Below the pieces are notes generated by a model, which saw nothing but the letters and a program-made list of their open reading frames with translations, was not told the origin of the DNA and did not search any database. A stretch of DNA of 56,201 nt from Terana coerulea (Eukaryota > Basidiomycota > Agaricomycetes > Polyporales > Phanerochaetaceae): NCBI GenBank assembly GCA_024811115.1, contig JAKOGH010000817.1, positions 1 to 56,201 of the forward strand, given 5' to 3'. Made by a program: the position numbers and the translations under genes. Shown here one piece after another: positions 1 to 11,766 of this stretch (within the stretch, counting starts at the first letter, position 1; every line of letters starts with the position of its first letter).

Positions 1-743
1 CGAGCATGTCAAGAGTTCAAATCAAGTGCGAGTAGATGTGTATATAGTTCTAGTGACTCGATTTGCTGAGCGACGGTTAAGTTACAAGCTGAGGCACTGG
101 CGCTTTCGGTATGCGGGATTACGGCTGTTGATGGCGCATCAATAACACCGACGATCGTCTTCTGCCACTGAGCGCTAATTGCAGACACGTATTCCGACTT
201 CCTTCTTTCCAGCTACTGTCTTCTTGACTGTCTTTCGTGCGGTCCCGCAAAGCACGTAGCGCACTGAGTTTCACGGCCAGTGGGATTACCCACCATCAAT
301 ATTTGCTGTTGTGACTCGGCGTGCTGCTGGGTCGGTTTGGACTCAGTAAGATCGCAATATCCACTAACTCGGAGTTACTAGTAAGTGTCAAGGACCAGTA
401 CACAAAGTTATGAACGCGATTTCTTGTTTAACGCGATAGTCTTCTAGACGAAATGGCTGACCTTCAGCCCTACCGCCTGCGAAGTCGTCGGAACGCCTTC
501 TCGTCTGGTTCCCGGCGAGGCTGACTCAAGCGGACACTCCCGTCAGCCGTCAGCCGCTACAAATACTACGTAGAGTATGACGACTGGCCAGAAAGGATCG
601 CAATTTGTGCTGGCACACTTCCCTACCCTCAGTAAGTTTTGGCCGTTCGTCGCATTGCTTCGGGTTGAGCTCACTCACAGCCTAACAGCATCGCCACTTT
701 CTACGAAGACCTTATTATCTTCCGTGTCATACGCAGTGACAAC
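1..743. other. no gene recognised
   Basis: No convincing coding exon or repeat was seen on either strand. The last 170 bases may be 5' untranslated sequence of the Ser-rich gene that begins at 744. Confidence 0.3.
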
Positions 744-1277
744 ATGCCCTATGGTAGACGGCGGTCGTCTGTCTGGAGCGTAGGCTCCAGCTCCTCCGGC
801 TCATCTGGATCCTCGTCCTCGTCCGCACCATCCTCACTCGTCCAGCCCTCTCCTCTCTCCGACCCTGCCTTCTCCTGCCCCGACATCGTGGAGGATGACG
901 AGAACGAGCCTGAGTCGCGGCCCGTCATCGAAATTGGCGACGAGCAAATCGAGGAGTCGCCTTTCGACCCGAGCATCCCGGACGAGATCTATTGGCAGAT
1001 GATGCAGCAGGCTGCGTCGTCCGTGCCGACGGCGTCCAAGGGCTCTGCCTTCCACGAACGTCTCTCGCGCCTGATATCCGGGAACAAGGGCAGCATGGGG
1101 CACGGTGCGACGGCCAACGCAGGAAGCTCGTGGCGGTCGAAGCTGAAGCTTCGAAGAGACGACGTCCAGGAAGAATCGAGCGAGTCGAACGGCGGTGCTC
1201 GCAAGACAGAGCGGCGGGTGCGGATTCAGGAACCCGGAGTCGTTATTTCCTGCAGCAGGGGACCTAGGGGAGCCTGA
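744..1277 (+). CDS. hypothetical Ser-rich acidic protein
   Basis: I do not recognise a family. An open frame of 177 codons starts at an ATG with A/C-rich context (ACAACATGCC). The N-terminus has a basic patch (GRRRSS) followed by a Ser/Gly run (residues about 10-30). Residues 50-75 are acidic, followed by a possible helix (IPDEIYWQMMQQ, about 82-95) and a basic Lys/Arg-rich tail. It is probably soluble; no signal peptide or membrane segment is seen. The tail may be longer: another frame directly after residue 165 stays open to about 1365 with similar composition, which would fit an unseen intron or a one-base indel near 1250. It could be a short regulatory protein, but no function can be assigned. 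Confidence 0.45.
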   Translation: MPYGRRRSSVWSVGSSSSGSSGSSSSSAPSSLVQPSPLSDPAFSCPDIVEDDENEPESRPVIEIGDEQIEESPFDPSIPDEIYWQMMQQAASSVPTASKGSAFHERLSRLISGNKGSMGHGATANAGSSWRSKLKLRRDDVQEESSESNGGARKTERRVRIQEPGVVISCSRGPRGA

Positions 1278-1667
1278 CGCTGATTCCGCTGGACCAGGCA
1301 CAAGCCAGAAACGACATCGTGCGCTTCCCAGAAGGGTTCGAGATAGCCGAGGCAAAGAGTGGGAGTAGGGCGTGATGTCCTACGAGACACTGTCATCATC
1401 CTGCACAACAGCCTCCCTTGTAAGGACTGAAGGCTTGTCAGACTTACCTTACTATCCATGAAAATGTTCACTCATTCCTCATATGAGTGCGATGGCCTCG
1501 ATATACGTGACAAAAAGGCACGTAGAGATGAAAAACCGTACTTGTGCTTGACATCACACGCTCGGCCTGGGTAATAGTGAGGAGGATTACAAGGTTCGTT
1601 TGCGTCTACAAATTAACTCTAATATTACACGTTGTGATTGTCCAGTACGATGCATAGCGAATTTAAT
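1278..1667. other. intergenic, no feature seen
   Basis: AT-richer sequence between two genes that point toward each other. Apart from the possible frame extension to about 1365 noted for the upstream gene, nothing codes convincingly. It probably holds both 3' ends. Confidence 0.3.
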
Positions 1668-2069
1668 TTACACCGGAAGTCCGAAGCCTGACGTAGGCGA
1701 GAGTCAGGTATATGCATATCGAGACAGTGGATGAGCTACATACCCTCCTTCGAGCGGAGCTCCTTGTTGATGAAGTCACCAGCTTTGTCCGCGTTCGCGT
1801 TGCTCTACACATGTCCATTAGAGCCAGGCGAGAGATGATTGCTGTAGAGCACTCACGACGTTGACCCCGAACTTGTTTCCGGCCATTTCTATGCCCTTGT
1901 CGAGCCAGTCCTGCTTCTCGCCGGACTGCTGGGTGGTCTGCTGGGTGGTCTGCTCGGTACTCTGCTGCTGGTTGCCCTCGTAGCCGCCAGCGACGCCGGA
2001 GCCGTGTACGCCATCTCCTCCTCCTATAGCCGTCTGGGTATTGGAGAGCTGTTCAGTGGCTTCGGACAT
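1668..2069 (-). CDS. small hydrophilic protein, tandem paralog A (3 exons)
   Basis: Exons read on the minus strand are 2069-1857, 1804-1744 and 1687-1668, joined by GTGAGT...TAG and GTATGT...CAG introns, giving 97 residues. The start is the ATG followed by SEATEQ. The N-terminal half is Gly/Gln/Thr-rich with a TEQTTQQTTQQ repeat. It is followed by a conserved core: KQDWLDKGIEMAGNKFGVNV, then SNANADKAGDFINKEL and the end EGFGLPV. The same core, intron positions and exon-2 length (61 bp) occur in the neighbour at 2803-3107, so this is a tandem duplicate with an expanded Gln/Thr-rich N-terminus. There is no signal peptide or membrane segment. I recall similar small proteins in other basidiomycetes, sometimes linked to stress, but no function is established here. 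A TATA box lies 77 bp upstream of the ATG. Confidence 0.75.
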
Positions 2070-2145
2070 GATGGATTCGTGAGGTCGTCGGGGTGAAGGG
2101 TTGGGTTGTAGAGTGGCTGTGAGGAATGTCGTGCGCTCTTGAGGT

Positions 2146-2153
2146 CTTATATA
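2146..2153 (-). promoter_or_regulatory. TATA box of paralog A
   Basis: TATATAAG on the minus strand, about 77 bp before the ATG. The surrounding CGAGGTATATAAG is identical in the promoter of paralog B. Confidence 0.7.
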
Positions 2154-2197
2154 CCTCGCTGGTGATTGCATCATAGACGTAGCTCATGGTCATGGCA

Positions 2198-2211
2198 GGA
2201 ACGGATGACGT
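2198..2211 (-). promoter_or_regulatory. 14-bp motif shared with paralog B promoter (CRE/bZIP-like)
   Basis: The plus-strand sequence GGAACGGATGACGT occurs here, 129 bp upstream of the start of paralog A, and again at 3288-3301 upstream of paralog B. It contains TGACGT, the half-site of CRE/ATF-type bZIP factors. A second shared word, GATTGCATCAT, lies between it and the TATA box (2164-2174 here, 3226-3236 in the paralog). Binding is an inference. Confidence 0.5.
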
Positions 2212-2802
2212 AGCTCAGGGTGCGGGAAATCGGACGCCACAACGCTTCCCACGCCACATTTCTGATTCGGGCGCCGGCTGTATATCGCTTTCCCCACGCC
2301 AAGGGCGTATATTCCACATGCCAAAGCTGCGGATGACAAGAAACCCATTGGTAAAGGAGATAGAGACGTATGGTTATCAAAGCTGGTACCGGAAGACCCG
2401 TAGCGTGCCGGACGGCTGCGGGCGCGGGGGTTAAGGTCTTGGTCGCTGTGCTGGCAGTGTACCATAAAAACTTGATAAAAACGGTGGCGCAGTATGCCAG
2501 CAAGCATTGCATAACGGACGTCTACGGTGACTATACTTGCCTATATACCGCTTGCAATAATATTGTACACCACGTTGTTAACCGGATCAACACCGACCCA
2601 CTCGACGGCGTTCCCAAGCGTCATACAGACTCTTACGGTTAACCAACACACGTATCTTAGGTCCAGAAAAATATCGTAGCGAAATCACACGTCTGACGAC
2701 CGCTTTGGAAGCACAGATGAAGTTGATCACACGAAGTTACTTTCCGGTTTAGGCGTTCTAATGATACATTATATATTTGTACAGTACAAATCCGTTATGC
2801 GT
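2212..2802. other. spacer between tandem paralogs
   Basis: Promoter-side sequence of paralog A and 3' flank of paralog B. No credible coding exon. Confidence 0.3.
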
Positions 2803-3107
2803 TTAGTGAACACCGGGGAGGTTGAAGCCTGGAGGTAACAAATCAGAAGCGGGTAGGAATGACAAAGGATGTGTCTACGTACCCTCCTTCTTGTCGAACT
2901 GCTTGTCAGCGAAGTCACCGATCTTGTCGGCGTTGGAGTCACTCTACAGGTGCGTGATGTTAAGCTAACCATCCTGGATGTATGTGTGAGGAGACTCACG
3001 ATGTTGACACCAGCGTCCTTGCCAGCGGTCTCGATGCCCTTGTCGAGCCAATCCTGCTGCTCGCCGCCCTGCTGCTGGTTGCCCTGGTTGACTGCGTTGT
3101 CGGACAT
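2803..3107 (-). CDS. small hydrophilic protein, tandem paralog B (3 exons)
   Basis: Minus-strand exons are 3107-3000, 2943-2883 and 2828-2803, giving 64 residues. The start ATG is followed by SDNAVNQGNQQQ. The core (QQDWLDKGIETAGKDAGVNI, then SDSNADKIGDFADKQFDKKEG) ends in FNLPGVH. Introns use GTGAGT...TAG and GTACGT...CAG. Exon 2 is 61 bp with the same phases as in the neighbour at 1668-2069, so gene structure is conserved between the copies. It is the shorter, likely ancestral form; paralog A differs mainly by a longer Gln/Thr-rich N-terminus. The protein is charged, lacks Cys and membrane segments, and is probably cytosolic. The family is unnamed to me. The conserved splice sites and frame argue that it is a real gene despite its size. 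Confidence 0.8.
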
Positions 3108-3196
3108 GATGAGGTCGTGTAGTTGAACGGTGGAAGTGGTGTTTATGAGGTAGGGGTTGGCTTGTTGGTGAGGAATGACTGGCGTGCTGCTCAGGG

Positions 3197-3204
3197 CTTA
3201 TATA
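3197..3204 (-). promoter_or_regulatory. TATA box of paralog B
   Basis: TATATAAG on the minus strand, 90 bp before the ATG, embedded in the same CGAGGTATATAAG block as in paralog A. Downstream, CATTCCTCAC is shared as well. Confidence 0.7.
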
Positions 3205-3287
3205 CCTCGCCGGGGAATGGGGTGCGATTGCATCATCGCCCTCGTATTCGCTTGTGTTTGCGCTGAGAGCATGCCCACCATGTCATG

Positions 3288-3301
3288 GGAACGGATGACG
3301 T
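3288..3301 (-). promoter_or_regulatory. 14-bp motif shared with paralog A promoter
   Basis: GGAACGGATGACGT on the plus strand, 181 bp upstream of the paralog B start. It is identical to 2198-2211. The spacing to the start differs (181 against 129 bp), which argues for selection on the motif beyond simple carry-over of the duplication. Confidence 0.5.
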
Positions 3302-3631
3302 TGATCAAAAATACTATCGGGGTGCGGAGTACCAACGCCACGAAGCTGGTCCCTCGCATTTGTCCACTTCGTCATCGTAGGTCATCGTCCGTTAGTCGCG
3401 ATCGCTTCCGGAACGCAGCCTGGGCCGCAGATAAGTGGATTCTTGAGCTGCAACGCTTTGCATACCTTCACAGGTTCGAGTACTACAGATCACGCGCAAG
3501 GTTTAGGGAGCAGCAGGTGTTACGATATACTCACGGTCGATGTTAATCAATACAATACATTTCAGGGCTCTGATCTCAGGTCCCCGTGACTCGCCGTTGC
3601 TATGCTGAGTGCCACGGTCGAATGCCCGACA
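3302..3631. other. intergenic, no feature seen
   Basis: Upstream flank of paralog B and 3' flank of the dioxygenase gene. No credible exon on either strand. Confidence 0.3.
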
Positions 3632-4890
<1,259 letters not shown>

Positions 4891-4911
4891 CTACCATTTG
4901 AAGCAGATTGC
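4891..4911 (-). pseudogene. displaced end of the DUF6532 gene, cut off by the retrotransposon
   Basis: On the minus strand, the bases directly outside the 5' LTR continue the frame of the DUF6532 gene, which stops at the other LTR (12732). After removing the element and one copy of the target duplication, the frame runs on as AICFKW and ends at TAG (4891-4893). This is an inference from the flanks; an empty allele would confirm it. Confidence 0.5.
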
Positions 4912-4916
4912 GACAA
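4912..4916. repeat. target-site duplication of gypsy element 1 (left)
   Basis: GACAA here and GACAC at 12732-12736 flank the two LTRs: five bases with one mismatch, as expected for an old Ty3/gypsy insertion. Confidence 0.5.
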
Positions 4917-5474
4917 TTCCAAATTTCACTCAGCGCTAGTCTACAGCGCTTAGAGTGTAACATCAAGTCACAGGACACGTTACCCAGTTGTCACAACAGC
5001 GTTACAAGATGCTGATCAGTTGGCCATGCAACGGACGCATGGTTATCGGAGATATGCCTCATACGGATGTAGGATCATGGACTCAGTTCTGGATTCGTTT
5101 AGACTATGACCTCACTAAGAGGTCAGTATGACATCGTGTACTGGTAGTGTACAGTAGCTAGATTAGGACATCTAGATAGTGTTGATGTTAGCATAATAGC
5201 TAGGTCCGGATCGATAAGGGGAGTTAGAGCGGCAGTATGCTCTAGGCCTTAGTCATGGATCACCTGACTGTATCAGTCAGCACATGGTATTGGAGGTCTT
5301 AGATAGTGTCTGGGGTCCCTCTACACATGTATATAAAGAGGCTGGTCTGAGGGCTAACACCCCAGACTCAACAACATTGTTGATTCATATCTCTCTACTC
5401 GCTTTACTCAAAGTCCCTTGCTCTCCCAACCCCTAAAGCATTCCTAGCAGGTGAGTATTAGAGTTTTGTGATAG
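4917..5474 (+). repeat. 5' LTR of gypsy element 1
   Basis: It aligns along its full length with 12179-12731. Shared blocks include CTCAGCGCTAGTCTACAGCG, the promoter region TATATAAAGAGG (about 5331) and the end TTAGAGTTTTGTGATAG. A possible stem near the presumed transcription start pairs GTCTG-GGG with CCC-CAGAC (about 5346-5371). Many substitutions separate the two copies, so the insertion is old. Confidence 0.85.
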
Positions 5475-6278
5475 TTTGTTGAGTCTCTCCACTGCTTGTT
5501 GTTGCTGTCAAGGGCAACGAGCAGGACCTTTGTTGCAGTGTTGTGCGGCGTACATGTCGTTATGCGCGGTGTCGAAATGAACACTGTTGCTACTTGGGTT
5601 CTGGGGATCTTGCCATTGTTACCAAAGAACTAAGGCTATGAGCTAGTCGCTGTCGGGGCTATGCTCTATATCGTTGAGAAGCACCATGGCTTAGGCTGTG
5701 GGCTGCCATTATGGCAGCATGCTAATCTTCACGATCGCCAGGCGTAAGAGGTGCTCGCTGCGCTGTATAGCGTGGAGCAACATTCTGGTGTGACTTACCT
5801 TCGGGTAGTTACGGCTATGAGCCTTCGGGTGTTGACAGCAAACCAGTTTGGGAGAGCGTAGAGTCGATGTAATATTGGCTCGAAAACCTTTGCTGCACAG
5901 CTGGAACCGTGTCAGAGAGACCCATCCGCTCTTGATTGAGTTGGTACCTCCGGACCTGTGAGAGAAACCAGGCCGTCGCGACACTACTGGTTGTACGCAT
6001 CAAGACTGCGCACGCCTCAACAGGTCATTTCGTCCGTTTTGCCATTTTCTGTACAGTGTCTGCTGAAATAGAGACCAGTACTGATTACCGTTGTTATAGC
6101 CATGCCTAAAGTCCCCTGCGTTCACCACCTACGCGAAGAACAAGCCTTTGGGCCTTCGCGAGCGCATCTCTCCTTGAAAGGAGATTCGAGCCAAATATGC
6201 CAACGTTTGTAAAGCCGCGAGGTTTACAACCCTGAAGCACGAGCCACCTTCCGTGCCTCCACTCTTGAGGGAGTGCGA

Positions 6279-8386
6279 ATGGCCGCCAGAGAAGCAGAGG
6301 CCAACTCGTTGCTGAAGCGCATCGAGAGCTATGCTCTCATGAAGCAGCGTCGAAAAGAGCTGCTCCCGCCTCTCAGACTCCTCCCATCACTCGTTGAACA
6401 CTCGCACTGCGAGGTACAGGTCAAGCCACCCCCAGCCAAGCTTTGGTTTCGACGAACCAAGCTGCTCAAGCACTCAACGAGCTCCACCGATGCTCGAGGG
6501 CAAGTCACCTCGGCCGGTGCGAGAAACTCCGCGAGGAGGACTCGTTGCAGGACAGTCGCCGAAAGGGTGCGGGTGCCTGAGGAGATTCGGAACAAGCTGT
6601 GGGGTTGGTACGACAAGTTCCAGAATGTTTACGAGAATCTGGACTCGCTGGGACAGAAGTGGGGTAATAAGCAGTGAAGAGAGCTGGCGGGCTTATTAAA
6701 ACGCATTGGCAAGGTCTCGTTCTACGGAACTAAACAGTAGATTTGCAGTAGTCTGTATGCAGCTAGCGGCATTCAATGTAACCATCCAGAAGGCTGCTTA
6801 AATGAACTCTGCATTCTGACTCGAAATAACTGGCTGGCATATAAACAAGCCAAACTTTTGTGTTCGAAGTTTTATTAAAAAACATTGGCACTAAAAATGA
6901 AGAGCAGAAATGTCTTCTTTCACCAACTTTGTTTCTGGCCGTTGCCACGAGGAGGTCGCCGTACAGCCAGCAGCCCTCGCGATGTCGACACCAACTCTGC
7001 TCGCTTGATGCACAGTTGGCAGCGATCTCCACATAGCGCAAAATGCTTTTTCTCAGTCTGTTCGAATCAGCACGGACTTTACGCAAGGACATGTCGCCAC
7101 GGCATGTCAGGGCACTTACTTGTGCGTATGACCCACCTCTGAAACAACTGATGACCAGGCACAGGATCGGGAGCTGGAGAACACAGCTCTCGAGCAAGCC
7201 ACAAAAATTCGATCTCTGGAAAAGCTTGTAGAAGCTTACAGGTCTACCGTTGAGGCTATAAGGCCCAAGTCGACAAAATCCCTGCAGATGGAGGTTAGGC
7301 GGTGGACGCATTAAAAATGCCTGACCCACCCGATGGGCAAAACGGCCTCGAGGAGTGGTTGAACCACATCAGCGCTACTGCGAGCACATGCAGATTGCAA
7401 CGGACGAAGCAGCGCATTGTCCTCTCCAGGTTGTCTCGCGGCACGCAACATATATGAAGTCCTATACGGACAAGTTGCAGGCCAACCAGCTATCGGCACA
7501 TGGAACGACTTAAGTCAGGAGATGCAAGGGATTCCGATCGGCGACAGCAAGGTGCGGACGAACTCGACACGCTCTGGAATAACAAGGATCTGGCGAAAGG
7601 ACTTTGTCAATACGTGGAAAGTACAAGACTCTGGCGGGATCGTGGAGTACGACAAGCTGCACATCGACAGATCAAGCAGCCCTGCCTCCAGGACATGCAT
7701 CGGTCGATGGTCATTTTGACAATCAGCGTATGACGCAAGCAATGAGGAAAGATACCTCGATATGCTATTGCGGCTGTATAAGGAACTCCACCCAGATCGT
7801 TCAAGAGCTCGGTATTTGGTAACAACAACGGTAATAAGAACACGGCAGAGGCGAACAAGCAGTCAAGAGTAAAGGCAAGGGCAAGGCGAAAGAAACCAAC
7901 CAGGCAGAAACGTCCGCGAACACAAGTTCTGCCAGATCTGCTCGGTAAGGGTAAAAGCTCGCGTGCAGCCAAAACAACACAAATGACTGTTTCGATAATC
8001 CGAAAATGCCAACCAAGGCAAAGGTTTTTGTTGACTCCGTCATCCTCCAGCAACAACTATGGCAGCAAGAGTCAGAGCAGCGGTGCTTCTGGCTCTGGTG
8101 GAAACTCGAACTCGAAAGGCAAGGGCAAGCCCTCCTTCAAGAACCGACTCATGGAGTTATTAAACTCATGGACGATGACAACGACAATGCCACCCCGATA
8201 ACGTCGAAGTCAACTCAGCGAGCATCCGAGCTGAGCGAATCCGAGCTTGCCGCAATGGAAGCAACCGAGACAAGCGATGAGTCTCGGGCGGGCCCAAGCA
8301 GACTGCGATGGGTTAATCGCCGGACTCAAATGGATTTTCCCAGGGAATGTAGAGAGCTAACGCCTGCGATCTACATTCCGGGATGA
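6279..8386 (+). pseudogene. gag region of gypsy element 1, heavily frameshifted
   Basis: Pieces of a gag-like protein appear in all three frames. There is a basic helical stretch at 6279-6677 and a coiled-coil-like stretch at about 7160-7310. Capsid-like pieces follow (GQPAIGTWNDL at about 7480-7510; DELDTLWNNKDLAKGL at about 7560-7605; YDKLHID at about 7650). A Lys/Ser-rich tail lies at 8000-8386. No single frame spans more than about 135 codons. The product would have been the structural capsid protein of the element. The 800-bp leader between the 5' LTR and this region holds no recognisable gene. Confidence 0.6.
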
Positions 8387-8492
8387 CGCACCCTCTGTCG
8401 GGCTCCGAGTTAGAATCGGACGAAGTAGTACTGGAATCTTGTGTAACTAGCATAGCTCGCAACAAGAAACGTTCTTTTAGACTTCCAGAGTA

Positions 8493-8837
8493 ATGCTTTG
8501 GGTGTATGGTCATAAAGTGCAGGCCGAGGCTTTGGTAGACTCAGGTGCCACAACGAACTTCATCGACAAATTGTTCGTTGAAAGAAATCATCTGGTAACT
8601 AATCGTATGGCACGTTCTGCACGGGTCGATGTGACTAATGCAGACGGAACTCCAAACCAAGCAGGACAAATTTATGAATATGTCCGAGCTTATGTTCAAA
8701 TCAGTGGTCACAAGTCTACCTTCTTGTATGTCACACAGTTAGGAGACAAAGACATGATGATTGGATACAACTTCTGTACCAACACAACTCCGAGATTGAC
8801 TGGGAAAATGGGAAATGGAGTTCACCAGATGTCCTGA
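8493..8837 (+). pseudogene. retropepsin (aspartic protease) domain of gypsy element 1
   Basis: The active-site signature ALVDSGATTNFID lies at about residues 11-23 and is followed by a typical retropepsin fold ending in DMMIGYNF. The motif is intact and this piece is open for 114 codons, but it is separated from the reverse transcriptase by frame breaks. The domain would process the Gag-Pol polyprotein. Confidence 0.8.
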
Positions 8838-8981
8838 GAGCTGTCTTTACCGATCAAGCCCCGTAAAACACGAGTCAGTGAAGCTGAAACCGACGAGCTT
8901 CAACTTGAGTCGGATCTTCCGTGGGAATCCTCCCTGGACAATTTTGGAGACGAGGATACAGATAATCCATATATAAACTGG

Positions 8982-9954
8982 GTGGACATTGATGTCTCCA
9001 ACGACTGCTCACAAGCAGAAGTTATCACTGCCATGTTCAACGATAAGGACATAGATCAGGGAATTAGACGACTCGATGACGAGGATACCGTCAAATGGAA
9101 GTCACACGTGCCGGAATGGTTACACGAGTACGGCCGTATTCTCCAAGCGAAAATCAGAGCGAATGCCGGTGCGCAGGCGTACAATCATCGATTGACTTTG
9201 TGAAAGGTATCCCTTCCCAAGCCGGCTAAAATCTACCCGCTGTCTCCCAAAGAACGACATTCTTTGGATGAATGGATCAATGGAGAACTACAGAAAGGTT
9301 ACATTCGACCTTCCAAATCACCAGTTCGCGGCACCATTTTTTCTTTATCAAAAAGCACGAGCGGATTGCGTCCGTGTATGGACTACCGTGCACTCAATGA
9401 GATCACCGTGAAGAACCACTACCCAATCCCAAGGATTGCTGACCTGATTGACTTACTGTTACAGGCATCCATCCTTTCTAAGATTGACCTCTGGTGGGGC
9501 TATAATAACGTCCGAATCTGTGAGGGGATGAGTGGAAAACGGCATTTATCACAAAACGTGGTCTATTTGAGGCAACTGTCATGTATTTCGGATTTTCCAA
9601 TGCACCAGCTACATTCCAAGCCATGATGAATGACATTCTGGCGATTTGATTCGACAAGGACAAGTTATGGTGTATTTGGACGATATCTTGATTTTTGGCA
9701 ACAATTTGAAGGAACATCGCATGCTTGTCAAAGAAGTGCTGAAAAGGCTTCGCAACAACGATCTATACGCAAAAGCAGAGAAATGTTTCTTCGAGAAAGA
9801 CCAGATTGACTATCTTGGCATGATTATCTCGAAAAACTGCGTTGCGATAGATCCTGCAAAGGTGTCAGGAGTTCTTGAGTGGCCAGTACCTACAAAGGTC
9901 AAACACGTGCAGGCTTTCTTAGGCTTTCGCGAACTTCTATCGCAGGTTTATTAA
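8982..9954 (+). pseudogene. reverse transcriptase domain of gypsy element 1
   Basis: Pieces in two frames carry the RT landmarks. GLRPCMDYRALNEITVKNHY lies at about 9363-9422. The palm motif ILSKIDLWWGYNN follows at about 9470-9508, with Trp where most elements have Arg/Lys. The catalytic YLDDILIFG is at about 9670-9696, then the connection to RNase H (YLGMIISKN and DPAKV). Frame changes near 9540 and 9630-9650 and a further break near 9930 separate them from each other and from RNase H. Confidence 0.85.
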
Positions 9955-10560
9955 AGACTTCGCCAAGTTAGCCAGGCCACTCACAGATTTAACAAAGAAA
10001 GATCAACCTTGGGTTTGGGAAGCTGACCAACAAGTGGCATTTGAGGCGCTGAAAAGGCCTTCACTTCAGCACCTATACTACGTATTCCGGATGATGAGAA
10101 CCTATTCAGATTGTCAACCGATGCAAGCGACTTTGCAATTGGTGCAGTGCTGTCGCAACGGGATCTTGCTGACGAAATATGGCACCCGTAGCCTTCCACT
10201 CGAAGTCACTCAACGTACACGAACGTAATTATGAGATTTACCACAAAGAGTTGCTCGCAATCATAAGAGCATTGGAAGAATACAGACACTATTTGGAGGG
10301 ACATCCGGAAAAGTTCAAGTATGGTCAGATTATCAGAATCTGACTTACTTCAGAACAGCCCAAAAGTTGACACGGAGACAAGCGCGATGGGCTTTGTACC
10401 TCACGCGATTCAACTATTCACTACATCACAAGCCTGGAAAGACAATGCAAGCCGGAGACCCTCTGTTCAGGAGGCCAGATCATGAGGAAGGGGTAAAGCT
10501 CGACAACCGAGATCAAATTTTGCTCAAACCGGAATATTTCGCCCATCCGGGGCTGTCGAG
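9955..10560 (+). pseudogene. RNase H domain of gypsy element 1
   Basis: Fragments in changing frames give [16 protein letters not shown] (catalytic Asp, about 10115-10160), then [20 protein letters not shown] (catalytic Glu, about 10230-10285) and a tether region with LTRRQARWALYL and HKPGK. It would degrade RNA in RNA/DNA hybrids during reverse transcription. At least two frame changes are present. Confidence 0.8.
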
Positions 10561-11766
10561 GGCTTCCCATGAAGCGCCTGTTAATGACGACCAAATCCTA
10601 ACTGAGGTCAAGGAAGCATTGCTATCAGATGATGTTACGAAAGGCTACAAGTCATTATTGAAGTCAGGACCTAGAGAGTTTGGAAAAACCCTCAAGAAAT
10701 GGAACTACGAGAACAGATTACTACTGTTCCGTGGCAAGATCTATATCCCTACATCAACAGATGATCATTTACGATAACAAATTGTACAAATTCATCACGG
10801 CTTACCATTAGCCGGACACCCTGGTAGGTGGAAAACGTACAAACTAGTCTCTAGAAACTATTGGTGGCCGGGCATGTCAATATTTGTCAAAAACTATGTT
10901 ACGGGTTGTGATATGTGCCAGCAGATGAAAAATCGCCCACAGCAGCCCTACGGACCATTAATGCCGAACTCTGTGCCTCATGGGCCATGGAAATCATTAC
11001 AATCAACCTCATCACTCAGTTACCAGAGTCACATGGTTACAACACTATCTGTGTTGTCGTATGTCGACTTATCAAGCGAGCGCACTACTATGCAATCACG
11101 AATGAGTTCTCAGCAAGAGACTTATCACAACTACTATATGACAGAGTCTATGCCTTGCATGGGCTGCCACTTCAGATCATATCAGATCGAGGAACTCAGT
11201 TTGCAGCGGAACTATTCCAGCAATGGTGCAAACTACTTATTGAGTTGGCTATGTCTACGGCATACCATCCACAGATGGACGGATAAACAGAGTGTGTAAA
11301 CCAGATTCTGGAACAGTATCTTCGGTGCTATGTGGACTATAATCTTGATAATTGGTCTACATTGTTGAGTACAGCAGAATTTGCGTACAACAACAGAGCA
11401 CACGAGGGAATCAAGGAGACTCCATTCTTCTTGGAATATGGTCGACATCTACGAGCGGGTCCCACATTAGTCAAAGAGGTCAAGAGCATAGATCTTAACA
11501 ACATCATGAAACAGCGATACGAAGCTCAAGAGCAGGCGAAAGCTGCTCTAACCTTAGCTGCTGAGCGTATGAAGTGGTACTACGACCAGGCGTCCAGAAC
11601 GTGCCATTTAAAGTTGGAGACAAAGTACTTATCAACTTACGGGATTACCAGACCATGGAGCGTGCATTAAACCCACGGTATGAGGAACCGTTCGAAATCA
11701 TCGAACAGTTGTCCGCTGTCACCTTCAAGGTTAAAATGCCACCACGCTACCGAGCTATGCATCGAC
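10561..11766 (+). pseudogene. integrase of gypsy element 1
   Basis: The zinc-binding HHCC region shows HHGLPLAGHPGRWKTYKLV and CDMCQQMK (about 10790-10930). The catalytic core has IISDRGTQFAAELF (second Asp, about 11175-11215). The HPQ-DG motif is followed by an in-frame TAA (11284-11286) where consensus has CAA (Gln). The third acidic residue (NQILEQYL) is just beyond. The C-terminal part follows to about 11760 after another frame change. It would insert the cDNA into the genome; this copy cannot make a complete product as written. Confidence 0.85.
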
